Assembly (NCBI RefSeq): GCF_025515305.1
Contig: NZ_JAOPHT010000004.1
Span: 62,001 to 126,000 of the forward strand
DNA from: Roseicyclus sediminis
GTDB lineage: Bacteria; Pseudomonadota; Alphaproteobacteria; Rhodobacterales; Rhodobacteraceae
Direction of reading: 5' to 3'
Length of the DNA stretch: 64,000 nucleotides
Shown one piece after another: positions 44,717 through 53,612 of the stretch (position 1 is its first letter; every line of letters begins with the position of its first letter). Under the pieces are notes generated by a model. That model had not been told where the DNA came from and searched no databases. It saw only the letters and a program-made list of their open reading frames with translations. The translations under genes were made by a program, and so were the position numbers.

Positions 44717-46633
44717 ATGAACGGGATGGAAAAACCCCAAACCGATCGCCTGAAGACCGCGATCCTTCTGTTGGCGGTGACGGGCCTGGTCGTCGGACTG
44801 GCGGCCTGGTTCGCGGGGCGGGCCGATATCGCGTCAATCGTCTGGGCCGCCGGCGTCGTTCCCGCGCTCGCCGCCCTCGTGGTCGAGATCCTTCGGAGCA
44901 TCGGGCGCGGCGAGGTCGGTCTCGATATCGTCGCAGCGCTGTCCATGTCGGCGGCGCTTGTCTTCGGCGAGACCCTCGCCGCGGCGGTCGTCGCGGTGAT
45001 GTATTCGGGCGGCACCTTCCTCGAAGCCTTCGCCGAGGGCCGCGCCCGGCGCTCGATGCAGGACCTCCTGTCCCGCGTGCCCCGGACCGCGACCCGGCAC
45101 CGCGACGGCGGGCTGGAGGAGGTGCCTCTCGACGAGATCGCGCCCGGCGACCGCTTGCTGATCCGGCAGGGCGACGTGGTGCCGGTGGACGGCACGGTCG
45201 CCTCCGGCACGGCCTTCCTCGACACGTCGGCGCTGACGGGCGAGTCGCTGCCGGTGCGGCTGTCGCCCGGGGCCGATGCCATGAGCGGCTCGACCAACGC
45301 GGCCGAGGCCTTCGACCTGATCGCGACCCGGGAGGCCAGAGACAGCACCTATGCCGGGATCGTGCGCCTGGTGGAGGCGGCGCAGGCGTCCAAGGCGCCG
45401 ATGTCCCGGCTGGCGGACCGCTGGTCGCTGGGCTTTCTGGCCGTCACCGTCGCCCTGGCCTTCGCGGCCTGGTGGTTCACCGGCGATCCGATCCGGGCCG
45501 TCGCGGTGCTCGTGGTCGCCACGCCCTGTCCGCTGATCCTGGCCGTGCCCGTCGCGCTGGTGGCGGGCCTGTCGCGCGCGGCGCATTTCGGGGTGCTGAT
45601 CAAGGGCGCGGGTCCACTGGAGACGATGGCGCGCATCCGCACGCTGATCCTCGACAAGACCGGCACCCTGACGGATGGCCGCCCGCAGATCATGTCGGTC
45701 GACAGCGCCGGCGACTTGGCCGAGGACGACATCCTGCGTCTTGCCGCGGCCCTCGACCAGGCCTCGAAGCATCCCGTGGCGCAAGCCATCGTCGAGGCCG
45801 CGAAAGCGCGCGGTTTCACGCTGCCCGTTCCGTCGGACGTGGCCGAGATCCCGGGCGAAGGGGTCGTGGGGCATGTCGAGGGCCGGCGCGTGATCGTGGG
45901 CGGCGACGGCTTCGTCGCGGCCCGGGTGGGGCGGATGGCGGGCGATCATCCCGCCACGGTCGCGGGGTCGGTCCTCGTTGCCGTGGCGGTCGATGGACAC
46001 ATGGCGGGGCACCTCGTCATGTCCGACCCGCTGCGCGAGGGCGCGGGCGCGATGCTGGAGGGGCTGCGGCGAGAGGGGATCGCGCGCATCCTTCTGGCCA
46101 CCGGCGACCGCGCGGACGTGGCCGAGCGGGTGACCGAGGGGCTTGGCCTCGACGGGTTGCGGGCCGGGCTGACGCCGGATCAGAAGGTCCTGCTGGTCCT
46201 GACCGAGCGCAAGCACGGGCCGGTCATGATGGTGGGTGACGGCGTGAACGACGCGCCTGCGCTGGCCGCGGCCGACGTGGGCGTCGCGATGGGCGCACGG
46301 GGGGCGGCCGCCTCCGCCGAGGCCGCCGACGTGGTGCTGCTGGTCGACCGGATCGACCGGCTGGGTCCGGGTATCGAGATCGCGCGGGCCTCGCGCCGGA
46401 TCGCCGTCGAAAGTGTCGTCGCAGGGATCGGCCTGTCCGCAATGGGCATGATCGCCGCCGCCTTCGGCTACCTCACGCCGGTGCAGGGTGCCCTGTTGCA
46501 GGAGGTGATCGACGTCGCCGTGATCCTGAACGCGCTCCGCGCCCTGCGCATCGCGCCACATGAGCCCGCATTGCCGAACCCGCGGGCTGTTACGTCGGGG
46601 CCGGCCGACATCTCCCAAGGAGCCACGCCATGA
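44717..46633 (+). CDS. P1B-type heavy-metal-translocating ATPase without HMA domain
   Basis: 638 residues. TGES (174-177), phosphorylation site DKTGT (313-317), the SKHP motif and GDGVNDAPAL are intact. The membrane metal-binding motif is TPCPLIL (269-275) rather than CPC or SPC, and there is no N-terminal CxxC metal-binding domain. The metal cannot be named from this; zinc, cobalt, nickel, iron and manganese are all possible. It is followed by ATGA overlap with a VIT-family gene, suggesting that both handle the same divalent ion. Confidence 0.88.
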   Translation: MNGMEKPQTDRLKTAILLLAVTGLVVGLAAWFAGRADIASIVWAAGVVPALAALVVEILRSIGRGEVGLDIVAALSMSAALVFGETLAAAVVAVMYSGGTFLEAFAEGRARRSMQDLLSRVPRTATRHRDGGLEEVPLDEIAPGDRLLIRQGDVVPVDGTVASGTAFLDTSALTGESLPVRLSPGADAMSGSTNAAEAFDLIATREARDSTYAGIVRLVEAAQASKAPMSRLADRWSLGFLAVTVALAFAAWWFTGDPIRAVAVLVVATPCPLILAVPVALVAGLSRAAHFGVLIKGAGPLETMARIRTLILDKTGTLTDGRPQIMSVDSAGDLAEDDILRLAAALDQASKHPVAQAIVEAAKARGFTLPVPSDVAEIPGEGVVGHVEGRRVIVGGDGFVAARVGRMAGDHPATVAGSVLVAVAVDGHMAGHLVMSDPLREGAGAMLEGLRREGIARILLATGDRADVAERVTEGLGLDGLRAGLTPDQKVLLVLTERKHGPVMMVGDGVNDAPALAAADVGVAMGARGAAASAEAADVVLLVDRIDRLGPGIEIARASRRIAVESVVAGIGLSAMGMIAAAFGYLTPVQGALLQEVIDVAVILNALRALRIAPHEPALPNPRAVTSGPADISQGATP

Positions 46634-47331
46634 GCCGCCTTTCGCATTCCGAAATCCACATGGTCCACCGCATCGGGTGGCTCCGCGCCGCCGTCCTCGG
46701 GGCCAACGACGGTCTCGTCTCGACCGCGAGCCTCGTGGTCGGCGTCGCCGCGGCGGGGTCCGGCAAGCCCGAGGTCCTGATCGCGGGGCTGGCCGGGCTC
46801 GTGGCCGGTGCGATGTCCATGGCGGCGGGGGAATACGTTTCCGTCAGTTCCCAGACCGACGCCGAACAGGCCGACCTCGCCCGCGAGACGAAGGAGCTGG
46901 AGGAAACACCCGAGGCCGAACTCGAGGAATTGACCGGGATCTATGTGGAGCGAGGGCTGGACCGCGATCTGGCGGAGCAGGTGGCCATCCAATTGACGGA
47001 ACGCGACGCGCTGGGGTCGCATGCGCGCGACGAACTCGGCATCTCGGAAACCGTGACGGCCCGTCCGATCCAGGCGGCGCTGGTGTCCGCGCTGACCTTC
47101 GCCTTGGGCGCGGTGCTTCCACTGATCGTGGCGCTGCTTGTCCCGGAGGCGCGGATCGCTCTGCTGGTGGCGGCATCGACGATCCTTGGCCTCGCGGTTC
47201 TCGGTGGACTGGGCGCGTCCGCCGGGGGCGCAGGCGTGGTTCGTGGCGCCGCGAGGGTCACCCTCTGGGGAGCGCTTGCGATGGGCGCGACCGCGGCGGT
47301 CGGGGCGCTGTTCGGGGTCACCGTGGGGTAG
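46630..47331 (+). CDS. VIT1/CCC1-family transporter
   Basis: 233 residues. VIT family layout: two N-terminal helices with GANDGLVSTASLVVG and GAMSMAAGEYVSVSSQ, an acidic cytoplasmic metal-binding domain of about 75 residues rich in Glu (about 80-140), then three helices. Plant and yeast members move Fe(II) or Mn(II) against protons. Coupled to the P-type ATPase gene by ATGA. Its 3' end abuts the decayed metal genes on the other strand. Confidence 0.88.
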   Translation: MSRLSHSEIHMVHRIGWLRAAVLGANDGLVSTASLVVGVAAAGSGKPEVLIAGLAGLVAGAMSMAAGEYVSVSSQTDAEQADLARETKELEETPEAELEELTGIYVERGLDRDLAEQVAIQLTERDALGSHARDELGISETVTARPIQAALVSALTFALGAVLPLIVALLVPEARIALLVAASTILGLAVLGGLGASAGGAGVVRGAARVTLWGALAMGATAAVGALFGVTVG

Positions 47332-47383
47332 GGTGAACCTGCATGGGAAGCGGACCCCGCAGGAGCGTGCGCCGCCCCGACGA

Positions 47384-47639
47384 AGAGGCCGAGGAGGTCG
47401 TCCACGAGGCTCGACGACTGGTCGCGTCTGCCGTGGAGGAGTTCGTCCTCGGCCGCTTCCCGGGCGAGCAGCTGCCTGATTTCGCCCATTTCGGTGAGGC
47501 CGAGCACCGAGCCCATGTCCGTTGGGTCGATCCCGTATTCCGCCGGCAGGTAGACGCCGACCCCGATGAAGGCCGCGCCGATCACTCCGGCAATTGTCGA
47601 GCGCCGCAATTGCCTCGGCGTCGGAAGAAGTGCTGGTTC
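47384..47639 (-). pseudogene. Remnant of a single-helix membrane anchor protein of HupE-associated metal clusters
   Basis: Conceptual translation on the minus strand shows LPTPRQLRRSTIAG, a membrane segment, VYLPAEYGIDPTDMG and GLTEMGEIRQLLAREA. This is the start of the 'transmembrane anchor protein' that I recall accompanying HupE/UreJ genes in Rhodobacteraceae. It has no start codon of its own and joins the hupE fragment directly; its periplasmic C-terminal half is missing where the VIT gene begins. It runs opposite to the VIT gene. Family recognition is from memory. Confidence 0.65.
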
Positions 47640-47781
47640 ACCATGTGCTTGGCGCCGAGATAGATGAAGGGGATGACGTCCACCCCACAGATTTTTGGAC
47701 GTATCCCGCGTCACCGGGCGTGACGTCATGGGCGAGCGCCTGCGCGGCACTGGACGCGTAGAGGGCCAGGACCGTGAGCAT
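47639..47781 (-). pseudogene. hupE: HupE/UreJ-type metal permease fragment, frameshifted and 3' deleted
   Basis: From ATG 47781 the frame gives MLTVLALYASSAAQALAH, a signal peptide, then DVTPGDAGYVQK, the usual start of mature HupE/UreJ. At a five-base T-run (47692-47696 on the plus strand) the frame slips; the neighbouring frame continues GVDVIPFIYLGAKHMV, the first conserved helix. Directly after, at about 47639, the sequence switches to the anchor remnant, so roughly 80% of the permease is gone. HupE/UreJ proteins move nickel or cobalt. Confidence 0.7.
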
Positions 47782-47795
47782 GAGGGCTGTCGCGC

Positions 47796-48119
47796 GGCGC
47801 GGTGCGGACCGCCGGGCGAGGCCCTCAGCCGCCAGGCATCCCTGTAGGCGGATTTGGGATGGCTTTGGTCGCCGCGCGCCAGAAACGCATGGCCATGATC
47901 GTGGTCGGCCGCGTCGTGGCCGTGTCCGTGCATGGCCCGGTCGAGGTCCTCGTTGAGCCTGTGCGAATGCCCGTGGTCGGCCATCATCCCCATGTGGCCC
48001 GGGATCGTCTCGAAGATCTCAGGCGCATGGGTCGCAGCGGGCATGATGGACCAGATCAGCAACGACAGGCAGAGAAGCGCCGCGAAGGCTTGTCTCCCGG
48101 ATGTCGCCTAGGTTCGCAT
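47796..48119 (-). pseudogene. His-rich exported protein gene with stop codon at codon 4
   Basis: ATG 48119 is followed by CGA ACC and then TAG (48108-48110). Past the stop the same frame is a signal peptide (AALLCLSLLIWS, PAATHA) and a His-rich mature part (GHMGMMADHGHSH, MHGHGHDAADHDHGH), ending near YRDAWRLRASPGGPHR. No natural stop follows before hupE. It looks like the small His-rich periplasmic protein that precedes hupE in metal clusters, now interrupted. Re-initiation at TTG 48062 would lose part of the signal peptide. Confidence 0.6.
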
Positions 48120-48175
48120 CGGTGCCGCCTGTCTGCCCGTTCGTGTCTGCAGCCCGTTGTCGGGCCATCTTGTTT

Positions 48176-48194
48176 TATCCCCCCGGGGAGGATA
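48176..48194. promoter_or_regulatory. CsoR/RcnR/NreA-type operator
   Basis: TATCCCCCCGGGGAGGATA is a 19-base near-perfect palindrome (one mismatched pair) built of A/T ends around a C-run/G-run core, the form known for DUF156 repressors. It ends 10 bases before the start of the repressor gene and 57 bases before the start of the divergent His-rich gene, so it could govern both directions. Confidence 0.7.
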
Positions 48195-48204
48195 GCGTCT
48201 TTCC

Positions 48205-48465
48205 ATGGCAAAGCCCGACGTCCACGTAACCCACCCCGCCGTGATCGCCCGGCTGAAACGCGCCGACGGCCATCTGCGGGCGGTGATCGGCATGATCGAG
48301 GAAGGCAGGCCCTGCCTTGAGATCGCGCAGCAGCTTCAGGCGGTCGAAAAGGCCGTGTCGAATGCCAAGCGGGCGCTGATCCACGATCACGTGGACCATT
48401 GCCTGGACGCGGATCACTCGCCCGCCGACCGCAATGAGCTCAAGGCCATCGCCCGCTACCTTTGA
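48205..48465 (+). CDS. CsoR/RcnR/NreA-family (DUF156) metal-sensing repressor
   Basis: 86 residues, all-helical DUF156 protein. The likely metal ligands are Cys37, His62 and Cys66, the C-H-C pattern of CsoR and InrS; RcnR has His at the last position. His7 and His10 could add an N-terminal ligand. Copper or nickel sensing are the main options. It sits just behind the operator at 48176-48194, which implies autorepression, and its stop is followed 8 bases later by the MFS exporter gene whose His-rich tail favours nickel (an nreA-nreB arrangement). Confidence 0.88.
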   Translation: MAKPDVHVTHPAVIARLKRADGHLRAVIGMIEEGRPCLEIAQQLQAVEKAVSNAKRALIHDHVDHCLDADHSPADRNELKAIARYL

Positions 48466-48473
48466 GATCGACC

Positions 48474-49793
48474 ATGCTGGAGATCCTTGCCGACCGCACC
48501 TACCGCCACCTGTTCGCGGCACAGGTCGTCGCGCTTCTCGGCACGGGCCTTGCCACGGTGGCGCTCGGACTGCTGGCCTACGATCTCGCGGGGGACGGCG
48601 CGTCCATGGTGCTGGGCACGGTCTTCACCATCAAGATGGTCGCCTATGTCGGCATCGCACCGATCGCGGGCGCCTTCGCGGACAGGGTGAACCGGCGCGC
48701 CTTGCTGGTGGGGCTGGACCTGGTACGCGCCTTTGCGGCGCTCTGCCTGCCCTTCGTCACCGAGGTGTGGCAGGTCTACGTCCTGATCTTCCTGCTGCAA
48801 TCGGCGTCCGCGGCCTTCACGCCGACCTTCCAGGCGACGATCCCGGACGTCCTGCCCGAAGAGGCGCGCTATACCCGCGCGCTGTCGCTGTCGCGGCTGG
48901 CCTACGATCTGGAGAACATCGTGAGCCCCACGCTCGCCGCGCTGCTGCTGGCGGTCATGAGCTACAATTCGCTGTTCCTCGGCACTGTGGCGGGCTTCGT
49001 CGCGTCGGCGCTTCTGGTGGTCTCCGTGCTCCTGCCCAGCCCGAAGGCCTCCCAGCCGCGCGGGATCTACGACCGGACGACGCGCGGCATCCGCATCTAC
49101 CTCGCCACGCCGCGGCTGCGCGGGCTTCTGGCGTTGAACCTCGCCGCCGCGGCGGCAGGCGCGATGGTGCTGGTGAATTCGGTGGTGCTGGTGCGCGGGA
49201 CGCTGGGCCTGCCTGAAAGCGCGCTGGCCTGGACGATGTTCGCCTTCGGCGCGGGCTCGATGCTGGCGGCGCTGGCGCTGCCGCGGCTGCTGGACCGGGT
49301 GGCGGACCGCAACTTGATGGTCGGGGGCGCCGCGCTCATGGTGCTGACGCTGCTGGCGCTGGCCGGGGAGGTCGCCACCCTCGGCCTCGAATGGCCCTTC
49401 CTTCTCGGCGCATGGCTGCTGGTGGGCTTGGGGTATTCGGCCGTGCTCACGCCCGCAGGCCGTCTCCTGCGTCGCTCTGCCCATGCCGAGGATCGGCCCA
49501 CGCTCTTCGCGGGCCAGTTTGCCCTCAGTCACGCCTGTTGGCTGGTGACCTACCCGCTGTCGGGCTGGCTGATGACGCAGCACGGGCCGGTCGTCGCGCT
49601 GGGGCTACTGGCGGCGCTGGCGGGAGCGGGTGCACTCTTCGCCCTTCGCCTCTGGCCGAGGGAAGACCCCGAGATCCTCGAGCACACCCACGACAACCTG
49701 CCGCTCGACCATCCCCACCTCAGGGGCGAGCGCCGCCACGCGCATCCCTTCGTCGTGGACGACGAGCATCCACGATGGTCGTCACACCTCTGA
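48474..49793 (+). CDS. MFS exporter with His-rich C-terminal tail (NreB-like)
   Basis: 439 residues with 12 predicted helices and MFS motifs such as GAFADRVNRRALLV in loop 2-3. The last 37 residues are hydrophilic and carry eight histidines (EHTH, DHPH, RHAH), like the tail of NreB nickel-resistance proteins. ATG 48474 follows the repressor stop by eight bases; TTG 48462 overlaps it and is an alternative. Probably exports nickel or another metal or metal complex under control of the repressor. Confidence 0.85.
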   Translation: MLEILADRTYRHLFAAQVVALLGTGLATVALGLLAYDLAGDGASMVLGTVFTIKMVAYVGIAPIAGAFADRVNRRALLVGLDLVRAFAALCLPFVTEVWQVYVLIFLLQSASAAFTPTFQATIPDVLPEEARYTRALSLSRLAYDLENIVSPTLAALLLAVMSYNSLFLGTVAGFVASALLVVSVLLPSPKASQPRGIYDRTTRGIRIYLATPRLRGLLALNLAAAAAGAMVLVNSVVLVRGTLGLPESALAWTMFAFGAGSMLAALALPRLLDRVADRNLMVGGAALMVLTLLALAGEVATLGLEWPFLLGAWLLVGLGYSAVLTPAGRLLRRSAHAEDRPTLFAGQFALSHACWLVTYPLSGWLMTQHGPVVALGLLAALAGAGALFALRLWPREDPEILEHTHDNLPLDHPHLRGERRHAHPFVVDDEHPRWSSHL

Positions 49794-49813
49794 CCGGCCG
49801 CCCTGGGCCGATC

Positions 49814-49854
49814 GTGCCGCCGCGCGCCCGAGGGGCGCGGCCTCGGGGCGGCAC
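49814..49854 (+). terminator. Two-tier hairpin after the MFS exporter
   Basis: GTGCCGCC (49814-49821) pairs with GGCGGCAC (49847-49854), and inside it CGCGCCC (49823-49829) pairs with GGGCGCG (49833-49839). It begins 21 bases after the exporter stop. No T-run, but the fold is very stable. The rest of the roughly 300 bases before the TAXI gene shows no gene. Confidence 0.6.
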
Positions 49855-50089
49855 ATGCGACAGCCTCAAGGGTCTGTCGCGGACCGTTCGAATTGGTCCG
49901 GCACCACCGTCCAGGCGTCGGCGGTCCGGCACATGGCGAAGTCTTGCGTTCGACATGGCGATCGCTTGCCATGGAATTCGCTTCCCAAAGCAGATAATCA
50001 TCCCCCTGCACCGGCAAGTCTGAAAGCCTGTGGTCGTCGCGGGAGGAACGCGTGACGACATGATGACAGTTCTGTCTTGGGAGGACAGC

Positions 50090-51076
50090 ATGCGAGATAC
50101 TCTTCTTCGCGGGCCGAAAGGCCTGATCGGAACGGCTGCGCTGATCGCGCTCGGTCTCGGCGCTCCGGCGCTGGCACAGGACCAGCTTTCCATCGCCACT
50201 GGCGGCACCGGCGGGGTCTACTTCCCCATGGGCGGCGGTCTGGCGGAGATCATCAATACCCACGTGGACGGCTATTCCGCCACGGCCGAGGTGACCGGCG
50301 CATCGGTCGAGAACATGGGCCTGATCGCCACCGGCGATGCGGACCTTGCCATCGGTCTGGCCGACACAGTGGCGCAGGCCTATGGCGGCACGGGCCGTTT
50401 CGAAGGTCAGCAGTTGCCGATGGTGCGCGGGCTGGCGTCGCTCTATGCCAACATGGTGCATATTGTGGCGCTCGAAAGCAGCGGGATCACCTCGCTGGAT
50501 GACCTGCGCGGCATGCGCGTTTCGATCGGGGCGCCCGGCTCGGGGACCGAGGTCAATACCGCCGCCATCCTCGAGGCGAACGGCATCACCTATGACGATA
50601 TCGAGGAACAGCGCCTGAACTTCAACGAAACCGCGGATGCGCTGGCCAACGGCGACATCGATGCGGGTTTCTGGAGCGTGGGCGCGCCCACGTCGTCGAT
50701 CCTGAACCTCGCGACGACGCAGGACATCGTCATCATCGCCCTCACCGAAGAGCAACTGGCCGCAGCCATGGCCGCCGACAGCACCTTCGCGACGACCACC
50801 CTGCCCGCGGGGACCTACAACGGCGTCGACGAAGACATCACGGTCCTCGGTATCCCCAACGTGCTGACCGTGTCTTCGGAAATGTCCGACGACCTGGCCT
50901 ATGCCATCACCAGCGCGATGTTCGAGAATATCGCCGAGCTGCGGGCGGTCCACCCGGCGGCCAACCAGACCACGGTCGAATTCACGCTCGATGCCACGCC
51001 GGTTCCGCTGCACCCCGGTGCAATCCGGTACTACGAGGAAATCGGCGCGACCGTGCCGGATGCGTTGCGTCCGTGA
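50090..51076 (+). CDS. TAXI-family TRAP transporter solute-binding protein
   Basis: 328 residues from ATG 50090, with GGGAGG at 50079-50084 and a signal peptide ending APALAQD. The mature part is a TAXI protein: IATGGTGGVYFPMGGGLAEIIN at the start and RGMRVSIGAPGSGTEVNTAAILEANG further in. TAXI binding proteins of alphaproteobacteria often take up glutamate or other organic acids; the ligand here is unknown. The next gene overlaps by GTGA. Confidence 0.92.
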   Translation: MRDTLLRGPKGLIGTAALIALGLGAPALAQDQLSIATGGTGGVYFPMGGGLAEIINTHVDGYSATAEVTGASVENMGLIATGDADLAIGLADTVAQAYGGTGRFEGQQLPMVRGLASLYANMVHIVALESSGITSLDDLRGMRVSIGAPGSGTEVNTAAILEANGITYDDIEEQRLNFNETADALANGDIDAGFWSVGAPTSSILNLATTQDIVIIALTEEQLAAAMAADSTFATTTLPAGTYNGVDEDITVLGIPNVLTVSSEMSDDLAYAITSAMFENIAELRAVHPAANQTTVEFTLDATPVPLHPGAIRYYEEIGATVPDALRP

Positions 51077-51534
51077 ACCGCTGGATGCGAGGAGGGCTTG
51101 CCGCCCTCCTCCTGTCCGGTTCCACGTCCGTCATGGCGGACACGCTTGTCGCCATGCGGGCGGATGACCAGACGATCGCGCGTTTCGACATGCCGGAAGG
51201 CAGCGGCTGGTGCGTGCTCTGGAACCACTCGGTCGAGGGCTTTCCGGTAACGGATTGCTACGAGAACCGCGGCGGGCAAATGGTACTGGTGCGCTCGCAC
51301 CAGCCCGATTTCGCCGCGGGCCTCGGGCATATCCCGGGCCGCGGGCGGCAGGTCTCGGACGGGGCGGGCGGATACTGGATTCTCGACATCGACGAACCCG
51401 TGCCGGGCAATGCCTACGTGCTGCGCCCCGGGGCAGGGCCGGTCGATCATCGGCTGCAGGTGGGTGACACGGTCGTGTCCCTCTCCGCGGTCGCCGCGCG
51501 CCAGCGGGTGCGCATCGAACTGACGGGAGAGTGA
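51073..51534 (+). CDS. DUF1850 protein of TAXI TRAP cluster
   Basis: 153 residues with a Sec signal (to MAD at about 23). GTG start overlaps the TAXI stop. The DUF1850 pattern is present: WNHSVEGFPVTDCYENRGGQMVLVRSHQPDFAAGLGH. The family almost always sits between the TAXI binding protein and its fused permease and is presumed to aid transport; no mechanism is established. Confidence 0.88.
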   Translation: MNRWMRGGLAALLLSGSTSVMADTLVAMRADDQTIARFDMPEGSGWCVLWNHSVEGFPVTDCYENRGGQMVLVRSHQPDFAAGLGHIPGRGRQVSDGAGGYWILDIDEPVPGNAYVLRPGAGPVDHRLQVGDTVVSLSAVAARQRVRIELTGE

Positions 51535-51538
51535 CGCG

Positions 51539-53557
51539 ATGGTGATGGACACCGAGGTGCCGCGGCAGGAACATCCGCAACCCTGGATCGTGCTGCGCGT
51601 GATCGCCGTTGTCGGCATCGCGCTGTCGCTGTTCCAGCTCTGGGCGGCGGGCGTTCAGCCGCTGGGCCTGTTCTACCAGCGGCCCATTCACCTCGGCTTC
51701 ATCCTCGTGCTGTGTTTCCTGATCTACCCGGTCTGGGGCCGCAGCCGCCCGCGCGGCGCGCTGGGCTGGGCCATCGACGGCCCGCTGATCGCGGCATCGG
51801 TCCTCGTGGGGGCCTGGCTGCCGGTCAATATCGACACCATCGCCAACCAGATCTTCCCCCGCCAGATCGACGTCTGGGTGGGCGTGCTGACCATCCTCGT
51901 GGTGCTGGAGGGCGCACGCCGCGCCGTGGGCCTCGGCATGACGATCATCGGTGCGATCTTCATCGCCTATGCCTTCGCGGGCAGCCGGGGAGAGCTGCCC
52001 TTTCTCGCCGACTGGATGCCCGGCATCCTCAATCATCGCGGCTATTCGCTGGACCGGCTGGCCAGCCAGATGACGCTGGGGGCAGAAGGCATTTTCGGCA
52101 TTCCCCTGGGCGTCGCGGCGACCTTCGTCTTCATCTTCGTCCTCTTCGGCGCCTTCCTCGAGGTAACCGGCGCGGGGAAATTCTTCATCGATCTCGCCTA
52201 TGCCGCCACCGGCCGGCAGCGCGGCGGCCCGGCGAAGGCGGCCGTCATCGCCTCGGCCGGCATGGGCTCGATCTCGGGGTCGGCCATCGCCAACGTGGTG
52301 ACCACGGGGGCCTTCACCATCCCGCTGATGAAGAAACTGGGCTACCGGCCCGCGCAGGCCGGGGGCATCGAGGCCGCGGCCTCGACCGGCGGGCAGATCA
52401 TGCCGCCGCTCATGGGCGCGGGCGCGTTCCTCATGTCCGAATTCACCCGGGTTCCCTACGTCGACATCGTGCTGGTCTCGATCTTCCCGGCCATCCTCTA
52501 TTTCGGCGCGGTCTACCTGCTGGTCCATATCGCCGCCGTAAAGCAGGGCATGACCGGTTTGAGCGCCGCCGAACTGCCGAGCGTGCGCGGCGTGCTGGCC
52601 GAGGGCTGGCATTTCCTTCTGCCGCTGGTGGCGCTGGTGGCGCTTCTGGTGGCGGGCTATTCGCCGATGCGCGTGGGCTTCTATGCCATCCTGTCGATCG
52701 TCGCCGCGGCCTCGGCCCGCGCGCTCTGGGTGTTCTTCGCAAATGGCCCGACGGCCGCGGGCTTCGCGGCGCTGTGCCGCCGGGGGATCGACCTGACGCT
52801 CCAGGCGCTGGAACTGGGCGCGCGCAACGCGGTCGCCGTCTCCATGGCCTGCGCGGTGGCGGGCATAATCGTGGGTGTCGTGGGCCTCACCGGGCTCGGC
52901 CTGAAATTCTCGGCCATGATGATCGCCTTCTCGGGCGGCAACCTGATCCTCGCGCTGCTTCTGGTGGCGATCGCGAGCCTTATCCTGGGCATGGGCCTGC
53001 CGGTGACGGCGGCCTACATCGTGCTCATAATCCTCGTCGGCCCCGCCCTGACGGAGGAGTTCGGCATCCCGATCCTGATCGCCCACCTGCTGGTCTTCTG
53101 GTATTCGCAAGACAGCAACGTGACCCCACCCGTTGCGCTTGCGGGGTTCGCGGGCGCGGCCATCGCGGGGTCGAAACCGATGGAGACGAGCATTCAGGCA
53201 TGGAAATATGCCAAGGGCCTCTACCTGATCCCGCTTTTCATGGTCTTCAACGAGGAGATCATCCTCGGCGGCCCCCTGCCGCTGGTGCTCTGGAGCGGAG
53301 CCATCGCCATCGTCGCGCTGATTGGGTTCGCCGCCGCGCTGGAAGGGTTCCTGTTCCGCCCGATGTCGCTCTGGCAGCGGGCCCTGATCGTGCCCGCGGT
53401 CATCGCCTGCTTCTGGCCGGACCTGTGGTTGGAAATCGCGGGAGTGATCGTGCTTGTCGCCGTGTTCTTGCTCAACTGGGTGCAGGCCAAGCGCGATGGC
53501 GACCGCCCGGGCGCGCCTGCACCCCGCTTCGATCCCGGCCCGCCCACGGCGTCATGA
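51539..53557 (+). CDS. TRAP transporter fused permease (TAXI type)
   Basis: 672 residues, about 16-18 membrane helices. The N-terminal third stands for the small permease, the rest for the large one, with IASAGMGSISGSAIANVVTTGAFTIPLMKKLGYRP and IEAAASTGGQIMPPLMGAGAFLM as the DctM-like signatures. It forms a secondary, cation-coupled importer with the two upstream exported proteins. Four bases separate it from DUF1850. The histidine kinase starts 55 bases downstream. Confidence 0.92.
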   Translation: MVMDTEVPRQEHPQPWIVLRVIAVVGIALSLFQLWAAGVQPLGLFYQRPIHLGFILVLCFLIYPVWGRSRPRGALGWAIDGPLIAASVLVGAWLPVNIDTIANQIFPRQIDVWVGVLTILVVLEGARRAVGLGMTIIGAIFIAYAFAGSRGELPFLADWMPGILNHRGYSLDRLASQMTLGAEGIFGIPLGVAATFVFIFVLFGAFLEVTGAGKFFIDLAYAATGRQRGGPAKAAVIASAGMGSISGSAIANVVTTGAFTIPLMKKLGYRPAQAGGIEAAASTGGQIMPPLMGAGAFLMSEFTRVPYVDIVLVSIFPAILYFGAVYLLVHIAAVKQGMTGLSAAELPSVRGVLAEGWHFLLPLVALVALLVAGYSPMRVGFYAILSIVAAASARALWVFFANGPTAAGFAALCRRGIDLTLQALELGARNAVAVSMACAVAGIIVGVVGLTGLGLKFSAMMIAFSGGNLILALLLVAIASLILGMGLPVTAAYIVLIILVGPALTEEFGIPILIAHLLVFWYSQDSNVTPPVALAGFAGAAIAGSKPMETSIQAWKYAKGLYLIPLFMVFNEEIILGGPLPLVLWSGAIAIVALIGFAAALEGFLFRPMSLWQRALIVPAVIACFWPDLWLEIAGVIVLVAVFLLNWVQAKRDGDRPGAPAPRFDPGPPTAS

Positions 53558-53612
53558 CACGGCTCGGCACCGGAGCGCGCACTTGTCGCCCGTGCCCTGT
53601 GCGGGGGAGGCG

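Noticed and set aside
44469-44720. An 83-codon frame starting right after cbpM and ending by ATGA overlap with the P-type ATPase
   Set aside because: The spacing is tempting, but the composition is that of random GC-rich sequence, it contains a terminator-like stem, and no domain or membrane pattern is seen.
46941-48062. One long protein on the minus strand reading from the His-rich gene into the VIT gene
   Set aside because: The frame strings together pieces of at least two unrelated families and random sequence; it is better explained as fused remnants of decayed genes.
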